Of a stretch of 64,000 nt of DNA, positions 48,056 to 56,506 are shown one piece after another. Made by a program: the position numbers and the translations under genes. The DNA is from Desulfobacteraceae bacterium (lineage in GTDB: Bacteria > Desulfobacterota > Desulfobacteria > Desulfobacterales > Desulfosarcinaceae). Each line of letters begins with the position of its first letter. Within the stretch, counting starts at the first letter, position 1. The DNA lies in contig JABDIN010000007.1 in assembly GCA_013003715.1 (NCBI GenBank), positions 22,230-86,229 of the forward strand. The letters run 5' to 3'. A model generated the notes under the pieces. It was not told the origin of the DNA and ran no database searches. It saw only the letters and a program-made list of their open reading frames with translations.

Positions 48056-49639
48056 TCACTCGTCAAAGGACAACAAGTGGGTTGAGAGGTTAACCTTGGC
48101 GTTTTTAAGCCCCAACTTACGACGGATGTTGGCACGGTGAAACAACACCGTATTTTTTGAAAGGAAAAGCAGATCTGCAATTTCACGGCTGGTTTTCCCG
48201 GCCCTGATCAGATTGGCAACCTTGATTTCCATGGGTGTCAACCGGAAATTCTTGGAAGACAATTTACTGATAAACGGGGATACAATATTGTTTAAATTGG
48301 TCTCCAGTATCTGCACCAATGTCGTCTGATCCGTCTTCAATCGCTGCTTTTTGATACGGTCCAGGTACGGCATGACCAATTCCCGGACATTATGAAGGAC
48401 ATTCTCAGCCAATTCGGATTTGTCGGATTCCCGTTGCTTCAGCAGTACTTTCAGCGCGGTGTTAACCTCCTCCAGGTGCTTGGACTGGGCGGCCAATTGT
48501 GCCCGGCTATGCCGCTGCGCCTCTTCGGCCCGCTGTTTTTCGAGTATCTCCTGTTCCAGGCGCTGATTACTTTTCTCGAGCGCTTCGGTCCGTGCCTTGA
48601 CCCGTTTTTCCAGTTTTTCATGGTATCGCTGCAATTCACGCTCAGCGCGCTTTCTCGCGGTAATATCCCGCAGGATCACGATATTGCCGGCGGGCTTGCC
48701 GTCATGCCCTTCGAACAAGGTCGAACTGAGTTGTACATCCAGAACACGGCCGTCTTTGGTCAATCTGCGCGTTTCAAACAATTGAATCTTCTTTCCGCTG
48801 AGCATCTGGCGGATGGCGTCACGGGTTTCCGGCCAATTCTCCTGGGGAACAAAATCTATTTTACCGCCGAGGATTTCCGCGCGGCTCCATCCCAGGGTTT
48901 GTTCAAACGCCGGGTTTACATATGTGGCCTCGCCTTCAATACTGTAAACGACTATCGGGTCCGGTGAAGATTCCAATAATCTGGCATGTCGTTTTTCACT
49001 CTCCTTCAGGCTCATGCTCGTGCGCCGGTGTCCGGCCAATTCCCGGCGCAATTCCGTATACAACCGGGCTTTTTCCAGTGCAATCAGCGCAAGGGCGGCG
49101 AATCGCTCGAGCATTGCCACATCTTCTGTGGTAAAACGCCCCTCCATCTGCACATGGGCCAGTCCGATGACCCCCATGAACTTCTGTTCGGACTGCATCG
49201 GAATACCAACAATCGAGTGAAGCCCATCCAGCGATTTGTCCAGGAGCCGATGTTCCCAGGTGCGATAGTCATCCACCAGCACCGGCTGTCCCCGCTCCCA
49301 GACCAGGCCGCCCATCCCCTGGCCACGCGCCACGTGGCGCCCCAATTGACCGGCAAAAAACCCCATGCCGTACTTCATCTGCATCAGGGTGTCCCCGGGT
49401 TCCAGCAGATAAATATACCCGTGGGCGGTTCCGATGAGCGAAGCCGCGCGTTCCAGAATGGTTTCCAGCAATTCTTTTTTATCAAGTTTGTCAATCAGCC
49501 CGAGGGAGGTTTCATGCAGCGCCGTCAGGTATTCATTCCGTCGCTGAACAGCCTGCTCCTGCTGCTTGAGCTTGCTGGACTCCTTGCTCAGGGCCGCAAG
49601 CTGCTCCTTGAGTTCCTCATGCGTCGGTTGCATTGACAT
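48056..49639 (-). CDS. GAF-PAS sensor with LuxR-type DNA-binding domain
   Basis: 527 residues: N-terminal coiled coil (1-35), GAF domain (~45-200, with GLVWERGQPVLVDDY and GVIGLAH), PAS/PAC domain (~225-335: LLESSPDPIVVYSIEGEATYVNPAFE, GNIVILRDITARKRAE), long coiled coil (335-400), a helical region, and a C-terminal LuxR-type helix-turn-helix (LTPMEIKVANLIRAGKTSREIADLLFLSKNTVLFHRANIRRKLGL). No kinase or receiver domain, so it is a one-component sensor-regulator. The type is common in Desulfobacterota. Signal unknown; it is next to the liv cluster but on its own transcript. A second Met two codons in is equally possible. Confidence 0.92.
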   Translation of the reverse strand: MSMQPTHEELKEQLAALSKESSKLKQQEQAVQRRNEYLTALHETSLGLIDKLDKKELLETILERAASLIGTAHGYIYLLEPGDTLMQMKYGMGFFAGQLGRHVARGQGMGGLVWERGQPVLVDDYRTWEHRLLDKSLDGLHSIVGIPMQSEQKFMGVIGLAHVQMEGRFTTEDVAMLERFAALALIALEKARLYTELRRELAGHRRTSMSLKESEKRHARLLESSPDPIVVYSIEGEATYVNPAFEQTLGWSRAEILGGKIDFVPQENWPETRDAIRQMLSGKKIQLFETRRLTKDGRVLDVQLSSTLFEGHDGKPAGNIVILRDITARKRAERELQRYHEKLEKRVKARTEALEKSNQRLEQEILEKQRAEEAQRHSRAQLAAQSKHLEEVNTALKVLLKQRESDKSELAENVLHNVRELVMPYLDRIKKQRLKTDQTTLVQILETNLNNIVSPFISKLSSKNFRLTPMEIKVANLIRAGKTSREIADLLFLSKNTVLFHRANIRRKLGLKNAKVNLSTHLLSFDE

Positions 49640-49658
49640 GGGCCTGTTTAATGGATGG

Positions 49659-50309
49659 TTAAAAGATGACCGTTTTCTTGACGGTTTTCACGATCTCGTC
49701 CGGATCGTCCATGACCTGGATGATGTTCAGGTCATTTGGAGATATTCGACCGGTATCACGCATCTGCAGCTTCACCCAATCCAAAAGACCGTTCCAGTAG
49801 TCCGATCCAACCGCAATAATCGGAAACGGCTTGATCCGCTGGGTCTGCACCAGGGTCACCACCTCGAAAATCTCATCCAGGGTGCCGAATCCACCGGGCA
49901 ATCCGATGTAAGCGCCGGCATATTTGATAAACATGACCTTCCGGATAAAGAAATATTTAAACTCAAGCTGGACATCGGCGAACGGATTGGGCTTCTGTTC
50001 AAACGGCAGTTTGATATTCAACCCAATGGATTTCCCACCCGCCGCGGCAGCGCCCTTGTTTGCGGCTTCCATAACCCCGCCGCCGCCGCCCGTGATCACG
50101 GCAAACTTGTTTTTTACGAACAATGCGGCCAGTTCTTCCGCCTTTTGATAAACCGGGTTTTCGGGTGGCGTCCTGGCCGATCCAAATATACTCACTGCAG
50201 GCCCCACATCATGCAGGCTTTCCACCCCATCCACAAATTCCCCTAAGATCTTGAAAAGACGCCAGGATTCGCCAAGTTTCAAATCGTCTATCATAAATTG
50301 TGTTTCCAT
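49659..50309 (-). CDS. LOG-family protein (TIGR00730-like)
   Basis: 216 residues. Rossmann-type LOG/lysine-decarboxylase-like fold with AVITGGGGGVMEAANKGA and the signature LPGGFGTLDEIFEV (PGGxGTxxE). LOG proteins are cytokinin-riboside 5'-monophosphate phosphoribohydrolases in plants and bacteria; many bacterial members hydrolyse nucleotide monophosphates. The ATG with AAAAGGG before it is preferred to a GTG two codons earlier. Confidence 0.9.
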   Translation of the reverse strand: METQFMIDDLKLGESWRLFKILGEFVDGVESLHDVGPAVSIFGSARTPPENPVYQKAEELAALFVKNKFAVITGGGGGVMEAANKGAAAAGGKSIGLNIKLPFEQKPNPFADVQLEFKYFFIRKVMFIKYAGAYIGLPGGFGTLDEIFEVVTLVQTQRIKPFPIIAVGSDYWNGLLDWVKLQMRDTGRISPNDLNIIQVMDDPDEIVKTVKKTVIF

Positions 50310-50552
50310 AATCACCCTTTTCCATTCTGAGCCCGAAGCTCGGTTGTATTATCGGGATTAACAATGAATTATTTTAAATAGCAGCAGGTTAGCGATTTGA
50401 CAACACCAATTTCAATCCGGATTTCATTCGTTGACAGGTTAATCGCATGTTTGATAAGTAGAAGCCCGGTGAAAAGGGATGACATCCCTTTTTTTGTTTT
50501 CCTGGATGCGGTAAAATACATTCGATCTTCACATGCAACGATATCATGCACC

Positions 50553-50864
50553 ATGGATCCGACAAAACCACACCTGAGCAGACGACTTGACATCATCAAC
50601 GAATTGGGGCTGCATGCCCGATCCGCCGCGAAAATCGCCGAAATCGCCAGGACATCAGTTGCCGGGGTATGGATCGGCAATGGTGTCGAAACCGTGGATG
50701 CATCATCCACGCTGGATATCCTGACACTGGCATGTGGAAAAGGCTCGCAGATAGATATCAGCATCGATGATCCGTCAGACCATCGTATCCTCGACGAAAT
50801 CGAAACCCTCGTAAAAAGTGGTTTTGGAGAAACGAAAGAACATGACGTTGCCGGAAACAAATGA
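50553..50864 (+). CDS. PTS phosphocarrier protein HPr
   Basis: 103 residues. The phospho-accepting histidine is in NELGLHARSAAKI (His21) and the regulatory serine region is DASSTLDILTLACGKG. N- and C-termini are a little longer than in classic HPr (~85 residues). It overlaps the enzyme I gene by 23 bases, so the two are co-expressed. No EII permease is nearby; in this group HPr/EI often serve mannose-type or regulatory PTS. The start is the only Met in frame near the domain; ribosome site weak. Confidence 0.9.
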   Translation: MDPTKPHLSRRLDIINELGLHARSAAKIAEIARTSVAGVWIGNGVETVDASSTLDILTLACGKGSQIDISIDDPSDHRILDEIETLVKSGFGETKEHDVAGNK

Positions 50865-52611
50865 AATAATCCTTCAAGGCATCAGCGGTTCGCCCGGTAT
50901 CTGTATCGGTAAGGCATACCTTGTGGATAAGGGTGGTGTCGACGTCGTCGAGCAATACCATATCGAAAAATCATCGATTCAAAATGAAGTCAATCGATAC
51001 AAGACCGCCGTAAATAAAGCCAAGGCCGAACTCCAGAAAATCATGGAGGACACCCCCGACGAACTCAAAGGGCACGCCCATATCCTGGAAACCCATATCG
51101 CCCTGTTAAACGACAAGATGCTCTATGGGAAAACCATTGAATCGATTGAGAAAGAACAGATAAACGCCGAGTGGGCCCTTAAAAAGGTGGTATCCATTGT
51201 AAAACCCATGTTTGAAAACATGTCCGATGCCTACCTGAGGGAACGTGCGGACGATATCGTACAGATCTCGGATCGCGTGATGAAGAACCTGATCGGCGCC
51301 GATCGGGTCGACATCAGTGACATCGACAAACGGGTCATCCTCATCGCCCGGGATCTTTCCCCGGCGGAAACCAGCCAGATTCAACTCGAAAGCGTCAAAG
51401 GATTTGTCACGAACCGGGGTGGGAAGGCATCCCATACCAGCATCATCGCCCGCACTTTAGAAATCCCGGCAGTGCTAGGTGTTGAAAAAGCCACAGCGAC
51501 GATTCGAACCGACGACATCATCATCGTGGACGGCACCACCGGTGAAGTCGTGGTCAATCCCAGCGAGCAGACCCTGATCGACGCCGAGGAAAGGAAAGCC
51601 CGCTACGAAGCCCGGAAAGCGGTTATCACCCGCAAGAGCAATTTGCCCGCCATCACCACGGACGGCGTTAAATTGCGCATCATGGGCAATATCGAACTCC
51701 CCGAGGAGGTGGTGTCCGTCATGCACTATGGGGGAGACGGCATCGGGTTGTATCGTACCGAGTTTCAATACCTCTCCCGGCCCGACTTTCCCGGTGAGGA
51801 TTTTCTCTTTGAAAAATACCAGGACGTGGTGCAGGTCATGGGCGACAAACCCGTTACCATCCGCACCCTTGATATCAACGGCGACAAAGCCCTGGCCTAC
51901 AATAATGATACTGAAGAAGAAAATCCCGCATTGGGTCAGCGCGGCATACGCTATTGTCTGAGAAAACCGGAGATTTTCAAAACCCAGCTTCGGGCTATCC
52001 TCAGGGCCGCCGTATTCGGCACCGTGCGGGTGATGTTCCCCATGATCAGTTCCGTGGAAGAAGTTTTGGAAGCCCGGAAACTGCTCGAGGCGGCAAAAAC
52101 CTCTTTGAAAAAAGATGCCATCCCCTATAAAGACGACATCCAGGTCGGCATCATGGTGGAAGTGCCATCGGCCGTGGTCACGGCGGATCTCATCGCCAAA
52201 GAGGTGGATTTCTTCAGTATCGGCACCAACGATCTCATCCAGTATGCCCTGGCCATAGACCGCACCAACCGCGACGTGGCGCACCTCTATCACCCGTTGC
52301 ACCCGGCGATAATCCGGATGATCAAGCATGTCTGCGATGTGGCCAGAAAAGCCGGGATTAAAACTTTTATGTGCGGTGAAATGGCTGGTGACCCCATCAA
52401 TATCCCCATATTACTGGGGCTGGGGTTGGATGAGCTCAGCATGAATCCCCAATCCATACCGGCTGCCAAAGCCATGATCCGCGCCCTGGACAGCCAACAG
52501 GTAAAACCCTTTATCGACGATATGTTGCGCCGGAACACAGCGGCCGGTATCGTAAAACTGATCAATGACACCTACGGCAAGCTGATCACCGAAACCGTAT
52601 ACAATGAGTAG
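50842..52611 (+). CDS. ptsI: PTS enzyme I (PEP-protein phosphotransferase)
   Basis: About 589 residues. N-terminal HPr-binding helices, phosphohistidine loop GGKASHTSIIARTLEIPAVLG, PEP-binding barrel (GIGLYRTEFQYLSR, DINGDKALAY, LGQRGIRYCL, EVPSAVVTADLIAKEVDFFSIGTNDLIQYALAIDR) and the catalytic Cys in TFMCGEMAGDP. There is no N-terminal GAF domain, so it is PtsI rather than PtsP. The start after the GGAG lies inside the HPr gene. It phosphorylates the HPr encoded just before it. Confidence 0.95.
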   Translation: MTLPETNEIILQGISGSPGICIGKAYLVDKGGVDVVEQYHIEKSSIQNEVNRYKTAVNKAKAELQKIMEDTPDELKGHAHILETHIALLNDKMLYGKTIESIEKEQINAEWALKKVVSIVKPMFENMSDAYLRERADDIVQISDRVMKNLIGADRVDISDIDKRVILIARDLSPAETSQIQLESVKGFVTNRGGKASHTSIIARTLEIPAVLGVEKATATIRTDDIIIVDGTTGEVVVNPSEQTLIDAEERKARYEARKAVITRKSNLPAITTDGVKLRIMGNIELPEEVVSVMHYGGDGIGLYRTEFQYLSRPDFPGEDFLFEKYQDVVQVMGDKPVTIRTLDINGDKALAYNNDTEEENPALGQRGIRYCLRKPEIFKTQLRAILRAAVFGTVRVMFPMISSVEEVLEARKLLEAAKTSLKKDAIPYKDDIQVGIMVEVPSAVVTADLIAKEVDFFSIGTNDLIQYALAIDRTNRDVAHLYHPLHPAIIRMIKHVCDVARKAGIKTFMCGEMAGDPINIPILLGLGLDELSMNPQSIPAAKAMIRALDSQQVKPFIDDMLRRNTAAGIVKLINDTYGKLITETVYNE

Positions 52612-52627
52612 CTGCCCATAGATTCGA

Positions 52628-53101
52628 ATGGAGAACACTTCGTTGAGCACCGAGAATAAAAAAATAATCGCCGTCAACCGTAAAGCCCGGCACGACTTTT
52701 TCATCGTCGACACCTATGAGGCCGGCCTGGTACTGACCGGCACTGAAGTGAAATCCCTTCGCATGGGCAAAGCCAACCTCAAGGACTCGTATGCGCGCAT
52801 CAAAAACGGTGAAGTGTTCATCTACCAGATGCACATCGGCCCCTGTCCGTTCGCCTACTACAACAATCACGAGCCGCTGCGCCAGCGTAAGCTCCTGCTG
52901 CATAAATATGAAATCAAAAAACTGTATGGCAAGGTCAATGAAAAAGGCCACACTCTGGTGCCTTTACGACTCTATTTCAAAAGCGGCAAAGTGAAAATAG
53001 AAATAGCCGTCGCCAAGGGTAAACAAAAATACGATAAACGCGAGGACATCCGCCGTCGCGACCAGAAACGCGATTTCGATCGGGAAAAGAAAAAATACTG
53101 A
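52628..53101 (+). CDS. smpB: SsrA-binding protein SmpB
   Basis: 157 residues at most. SmpB signatures: [70 protein letters not shown], and the basic C-terminal tail [23 protein letters not shown] that folds in the ribosome A-site. It delivers tmRNA to stalled ribosomes; the tmRNA gene lies 80 bp downstream. The ATG has no ribosome site, whereas a TTG five codons later (52643) has GGAG nine bases before it, so the true start could be that TTG. Confidence 0.97.
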   Translation: MENTSLSTENKKIIAVNRKARHDFFIVDTYEAGLVLTGTEVKSLRMGKANLKDSYARIKNGEVFIYQMHIGPCPFAYYNNHEPLRQRKLLLHKYEIKKLYGKVNEKGHTLVPLRLYFKSGKVKIEIAVAKGKQKYDKREDIRRRDQKRDFDREKKKY

Positions 53102-53181
53102 CCATTCAATTTCAAGTTCATCTTCATTGACATATCGCCCAAGTTTACTTACTATTGGGCTATATTGTTCTTTCAAAAATT

Positions 53182-53538
53182 GGGGGCGAAACGGCTTCGA
53201 CGGGGATAAAGAAGCTTTAGGTGCATGCCGAGCTCCGGCTGACTCGTAAAACCGGCTGGAACTAAATTATAATCGCAGACGATTATCAATACGCTGTAGC
53301 TGCTTAGGCGGCTTCCGTCCTGTCATTGCTCTCTTGCGGCTCTGACAAGGGCGTCGACTTAGCGAGATAGCAGACGCTTAAATCCTGCTAAAGCATCTGC
53401 GAAACTAATGTAGGATAGCCTTTTCAGTATCCTGCCTGATGGAGACTAGAAAAGGCGAAACATAGATATCAGGATAAGCATGTAGACGCTAAAGTGGATT
53501 GTTTTCGGACGCGGGTTCGACTCCCGCCGCCTCCACCA
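53182..53538 (+). ncRNA. ssrA: tmRNA (SsrA), tag ADDYQYAVAA
   Basis: The 5' end GGGGGCGAAACGGCTTCGAC pairs with the 3' CGCCTCC before ACCA (7-bp acceptor stem), and GGTTCGACTCCC gives the T-arm. The tag frame begins with GCA at 53275 and reads ADDYQYAVAA before TAG at 53305. The CCA is encoded. Next to smpB. The 3' end is the junction with the phage-like element. Confidence 0.98.
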
Positions 53539-53574
53539 CGTTTTAACTATAATTTCAAATAGTTATTCGTTTAG

Positions 53575-53603
53575 AAATGGCAAAAAAAGCTTGCCATTTT
53601 TTT
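53575..53603 (+). terminator. tmRNA terminator
   Basis: AAATGGCAA, loop, TTGCCATTTTTTT, 37 bases after the tmRNA CCA end. Confidence 0.8.
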
Positions 53604-53648
53604 GCCACCTCTCTGTTTTACTTCCAGTAGACAAATTTAAACAATTAA

Positions 53649-53690
53649 TGGGGCACTCAGATCATACTCTGAGTGCCCCATTTTTTTTTA
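53649..53690 (+). terminator. Strong intrinsic terminator at element left end
   Basis: ATGGGGCACTCAG, 8-base loop, CTGAGTGCCCCAT and nine T. It would stop read-through from the chromosome into the element or the reverse. Confidence 0.9.
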
Positions 53691-53784
53691 TATTCCGCCC
53701 GGATCCGAGGCGGCAATATCGGATCCCTCCTCCTATTCCTGTCTTCGGCTCATTTGAGCCGGAGACAGGAGAAAGGATCTGCCA

Positions 53785-53982
53785 ATGAAACACCAGACCA
53801 TTTCTATCCCCATTGAAGACATGGGCAAATCTACAGACAAGGGTATCCAGGTCCTGATCAGCTCGACTAAAAAATGGGCCTGGGTGCCGAATCGGCCGGA
53901 ATTCTTTCTGCCCGGCCGGGTTATTCTGCCTTTAAAATTAGCTTACCGGATACTCAAAAAGGATGGAACAAATGGACAATAA
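53785..53982 (+). CDS. Small phage-type hypothetical protein
   Basis: 65 residues, basic C-terminus, no cysteine pair and no membrane segment. The middle KKWAWVPNRPEFFLPGRVILPLKLAYRIL looks like a small beta-rich fold. An AGGAG site lies upstream of the ATG (spacing ~14, AAAGGA nearer). It overlaps the next gene by 11 bases. First gene of the element; no family recognised. Confidence 0.6.
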   Translation: MKHQTISIPIEDMGKSTDKGIQVLISSTKKWAWVPNRPEFFLPGRVILPLKLAYRILKKDGTNGQ

Positions 53983-54223
53983 AAACCGTCCGGAAACCAA
54001 ACTGCTGAAACAATTTGAGACCATCTGCTTAATGCGTGGTCAACTCTACAATACCCTTGTCGACATGATCATCGCTCCATCTGATGAAAAAGCGGCAGCG
54101 GCAAAAAAAAGCTGTGTCGCCCTGGCCAAATCATCTTTGGATCTTCTGAACACCATCATTTCGGATCAATCAACAAAAACAGGGAGGATTAACCATGAAC
54201 CAGAGAAACTACCAGGAACTTGA
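53972..54223 (+). CDS. Small helical hypothetical protein
   Basis: 83 residues, predicted mostly alpha-helical (LLKQFETICLMRGQLYNTLVDMIIAP, AAAAKKSCVALAKSSLDLLNTII). Start at the second ATG is preferred, since AAAGGA is seven bases before it; the first ATG sits against that site. Overlaps both neighbours (11 and 29 bases), a sign of a compact phage operon. No family recognised. Confidence 0.55.
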   Translation: MDNKNRPETKLLKQFETICLMRGQLYNTLVDMIIAPSDEKAAAAKKSCVALAKSSLDLLNTIISDQSTKTGRINHEPEKLPGT

Positions 54224-55922
54224 ACTAGATCAAATTGTACCGAGTCCGTTCAATCCGAGGAAAAGCTTCAAGGGACCCAGGTTCGACGAACTGATCGCGT
54301 CCATCAAGTCCGTCGGGGTATTGGAGCCCATTCTAGTCCGGCCTAAAAGATCAGACGGGGCCGATTTTGAGATCGTTGCCGGTGAACGGCGGTTTCGCGC
54401 AAAAAAACATATTGCAGAATCCAATGGCGGACTGGCCGGCGCGGTCATCCCGGCAATCATCCAGGAGATGGACGATGCCACGGCCCTGGATATCCAGACC
54501 ATTGAAAACCTTCAGCGCGAAAACCTGACTGAACTTGAAGAGGCCGAGGCCTTTAAGATGTTCGTGGGTAAAAAAGGCGAAGGGGCGGTATCCGAGCTTG
54601 CCGAACGCACAGGGATCCGGGAGGCATACATCCGCCGCCGCCTTGCCCTGTTCACCCTTCCCAAGAAGGTCCTGACCGCCTGGGACAAGGGCAAACTCAA
54701 GTATGGCCACCTGGAGCAGCTCATCCGGCTCAAGGATAAAAAAGAGATTCTATCCTATTTCGAACAACTGACAGATGAAAAGGCCTATGGATCTCCAATG
54801 ACCGTTGACGCGTTGCGGCATCAGATATCAACACAATCACCCGAACTCAAGGGTGCCAGGTTCGATCTTAAAAAAGAAGGGTGTCCGGCTTGTTCTCACA
54901 ACAGCGATGTACAGAAAAAACTCTTCAGCATCGATGTGGAGAAAGGCAAATGCCTGAACCGCAAATGCTTCAAGCAAAAGCAGAACGACCATATTTTAAA
55001 ACACTGGAAAAAAAGCGGACCGTATAAAGCGTATGGTGTCCGTGCTTTCAGATTCAGAGAGGATTTTTCCTACAACGATTACAATAACTTCTGGAATGGT
55101 GCACCGAAAAAATGCAAAGCCTGTGATAGTTTCGTAGCCCTGCTGACTCTCTATGGCAAACCCGACTATGAAGAGGTCTGTATCGGGGATAGGGATTGTT
55201 ATGACAAGGCCTCAAGATCGAAACAAAAGTCTTCAACTACCAAAGCCTCGACAGATGATGGCACAGGCCCCCGCGTGTCCTGGCATGGTGACTATTTCCG
55301 GGAACAATTTTTCAAAGACGCCCTGCCCGAACGGATCAAGACGTTCAAGCCTGACGATGAACGCATCTTCTCTTTAGTCCTTTACGCATTCATTCAAAGC
55401 ATTCCGGAGCTTCACCAATGGTTTGCGGTCAAGCACAACATCAAGGCAGATGACATCGATTCGGACTGTTCATGGTTTCGATTGGATTACAAAGACCTGT
55501 TCGGCGTCATCAGCATGATGAAAACCGAACAGATCTTTGAGGATCTTCATGAAGCGCTGAGCCAGGTGGTTCTCATGCATACCTTCACCACCAATGAGAG
55601 ATGGCTCATGGCCGGCTACCTGGATCTCCATCTCCAGGACGAGTGGTCCATCACCCAGGAATACCTTGCAAAGAAAACCAAAGCCGAGATTCTGGAGTTT
55701 GGTGAACAGCTCAATCTTTTCACCGATCCGAAGATCGAAACCTTCCTGTTTGAAGTTCTTTTGAAAAAGAGGGGGAGCTTCAAATCGTGCAAAAAATCCG
55801 AACTGATTCGACTTTTAATGGAATCCGGTGTCGATCTGCGCGGAAAAGTTCCGGAGGAAGTGCTCAGCGGCCACCCCTTGCATCAATCAGAAGAATCCGG
55901 CAGAGGCTTTAGAGCCGTATGA
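54195..55922 (+). CDS. ParB/RepB-like protein with C-terminal Cys-pair region
   Basis: 575 residues. The N-terminal ParB domain has SPFNPRKSF, IKSVGVLEPILVRP, VAGERRFRAKKHIAE and TIENLQRENLTELEEAEAF, followed by the DNA-binding helix-turn-helix (VSELAERTGIREAYIRRRLAL). After residue ~230 there are Cys pairs (GCPACSHNSDV, CLNRKCFK, KKCKACDSF, CIGDRDCYD), probably zinc-binding, and a long helical C-terminus of unknown type. This layout is seen in PRTRC-like and phage ParB proteins rather than chromosomal Spo0J. No ParA partner is adjacent, so a role in replication or DNA modification is as likely as partition. AGGGAGG-like site before ATG. Confidence 0.88.
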   Translation: MNQRNYQELELDQIVPSPFNPRKSFKGPRFDELIASIKSVGVLEPILVRPKRSDGADFEIVAGERRFRAKKHIAESNGGLAGAVIPAIIQEMDDATALDIQTIENLQRENLTELEEAEAFKMFVGKKGEGAVSELAERTGIREAYIRRRLALFTLPKKVLTAWDKGKLKYGHLEQLIRLKDKKEILSYFEQLTDEKAYGSPMTVDALRHQISTQSPELKGARFDLKKEGCPACSHNSDVQKKLFSIDVEKGKCLNRKCFKQKQNDHILKHWKKSGPYKAYGVRAFRFREDFSYNDYNNFWNGAPKKCKACDSFVALLTLYGKPDYEEVCIGDRDCYDKASRSKQKSSTTKASTDDGTGPRVSWHGDYFREQFFKDALPERIKTFKPDDERIFSLVLYAFIQSIPELHQWFAVKHNIKADDIDSDCSWFRLDYKDLFGVISMMKTEQIFEDLHEALSQVVLMHTFTTNERWLMAGYLDLHLQDEWSITQEYLAKKTKAEILEFGEQLNLFTDPKIETFLFEVLLKKRGSFKSCKKSELIRLLMESGVDLRGKVPEEVLSGHPLHQSEESGRGFRAV

Positions 55923-55938
55923 GATAAAGGCATAAACC

Positions 55939-56130
55939 ATGGAAAATTGCGAAATATGCGGGTCTACGGATAAGCTTTGCTGCGATGTTGACGGCCAAAT
56001 TGTGTGCGCGGATTGTTTCTTTGAGGCTTCATCGGTGTCGGCGGCGGCTTTCTTTATGTACCGTTCCTCACCAGCGTTGTGGGCTTGCCCATGTTTGTGG
56101 TGGCGGGTACTTCAGCCATTTCCGTCTTGA
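55939..56130 (+). CDS. Chimeric small Cys-rich ORF
   Basis: 63-residue frame. The first ~28 residues (ENCEICGSTDKLCCDVDGQIVCADCFFEA) make a neat zinc ribbon with CxxC-CxxC spacing, fitting a small phage regulator. The rest is out-of-frame reading of a membrane-protein fragment lying underneath (see the TauE remnant). So the natural C-terminus was probably lost at a recombination joint. Whether it is expressed is unclear. Confidence 0.45.
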   Translation: MENCEICGSTDKLCCDVDGQIVCADCFFEASSVSAAAFFMYRSSPALWACPCLWWRVLQPFPS

Positions 56131-56198
56131 TCGGTATGATCTTCTCGATCTTCAATTTCATGGTTTTGAAGGGTGTACGGTGTGACCGGTGCGAGTAA
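56025..56198 (+). pseudogene. Fragment of a TauE/SafE-family permease gene
   Basis: In the frame starting at 56025 the translation begins GFIGVGGGFLYVPFLTSVVG and goes on LPMFVVAGTSAISVLIGMIF and FNFMVLKGV. This is the conserved GxGGG loop and membrane helix of TauE/SafE (DUF81) anion exporters. Only ~57 residues remain, beginning just after a TGA and ending at TAA, against ~260 for a whole protein. It is a host-type gene remnant trapped inside phage-type genes. Confidence 0.75.
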
Positions 56199-56506
56199 TG
56201 ACGATGGACCCACGGCCTGACCTTTTACCGTTTGGATAGCAATCAAACAGACAGGTCTGGCGTAGCCAGGCCTCCCTTATTACCGAGCGGAGCGAGGGGC
56301 CAAACCGGCATTGTCCCCTCTCCCTCCCTCGAACCTTAAAAACAATCCAATGGTCCTAATATGGGAATCCCACGAACTAAGGCTATCACAATCGACGCAA
56401 ACGGGCGGGTCCTCCGAGACCGAGAACGGATACACGGTTTCGGCTTCCTCCGCAAAAGCGTCCATTTAAATTTTAGAAAGTCGCGGAAAAACGGAAATTT
56501 ATCGAT
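56199..56506. other. Non-coding gap inside the element
   Basis: 308 bp after the TauE remnant. It contains the hairpin GGTCTGGC-GTA-GCCAGGCC around 56254-56272 and no credible gene. Together with the neighbouring remnant it looks like a recombination scar between two phage modules. Confidence 0.5.

Noticed and set aside
53591..53788. A frame here reads KQLMGHSDHT, similar to the tyrosine-recombinase box with GHS
   Set aside because: The bases are those of a strong terminator hairpin, the rest of the frame has no integrase sequence and it has no ribosome site. Coincidence is more likely than an integrase remnant.
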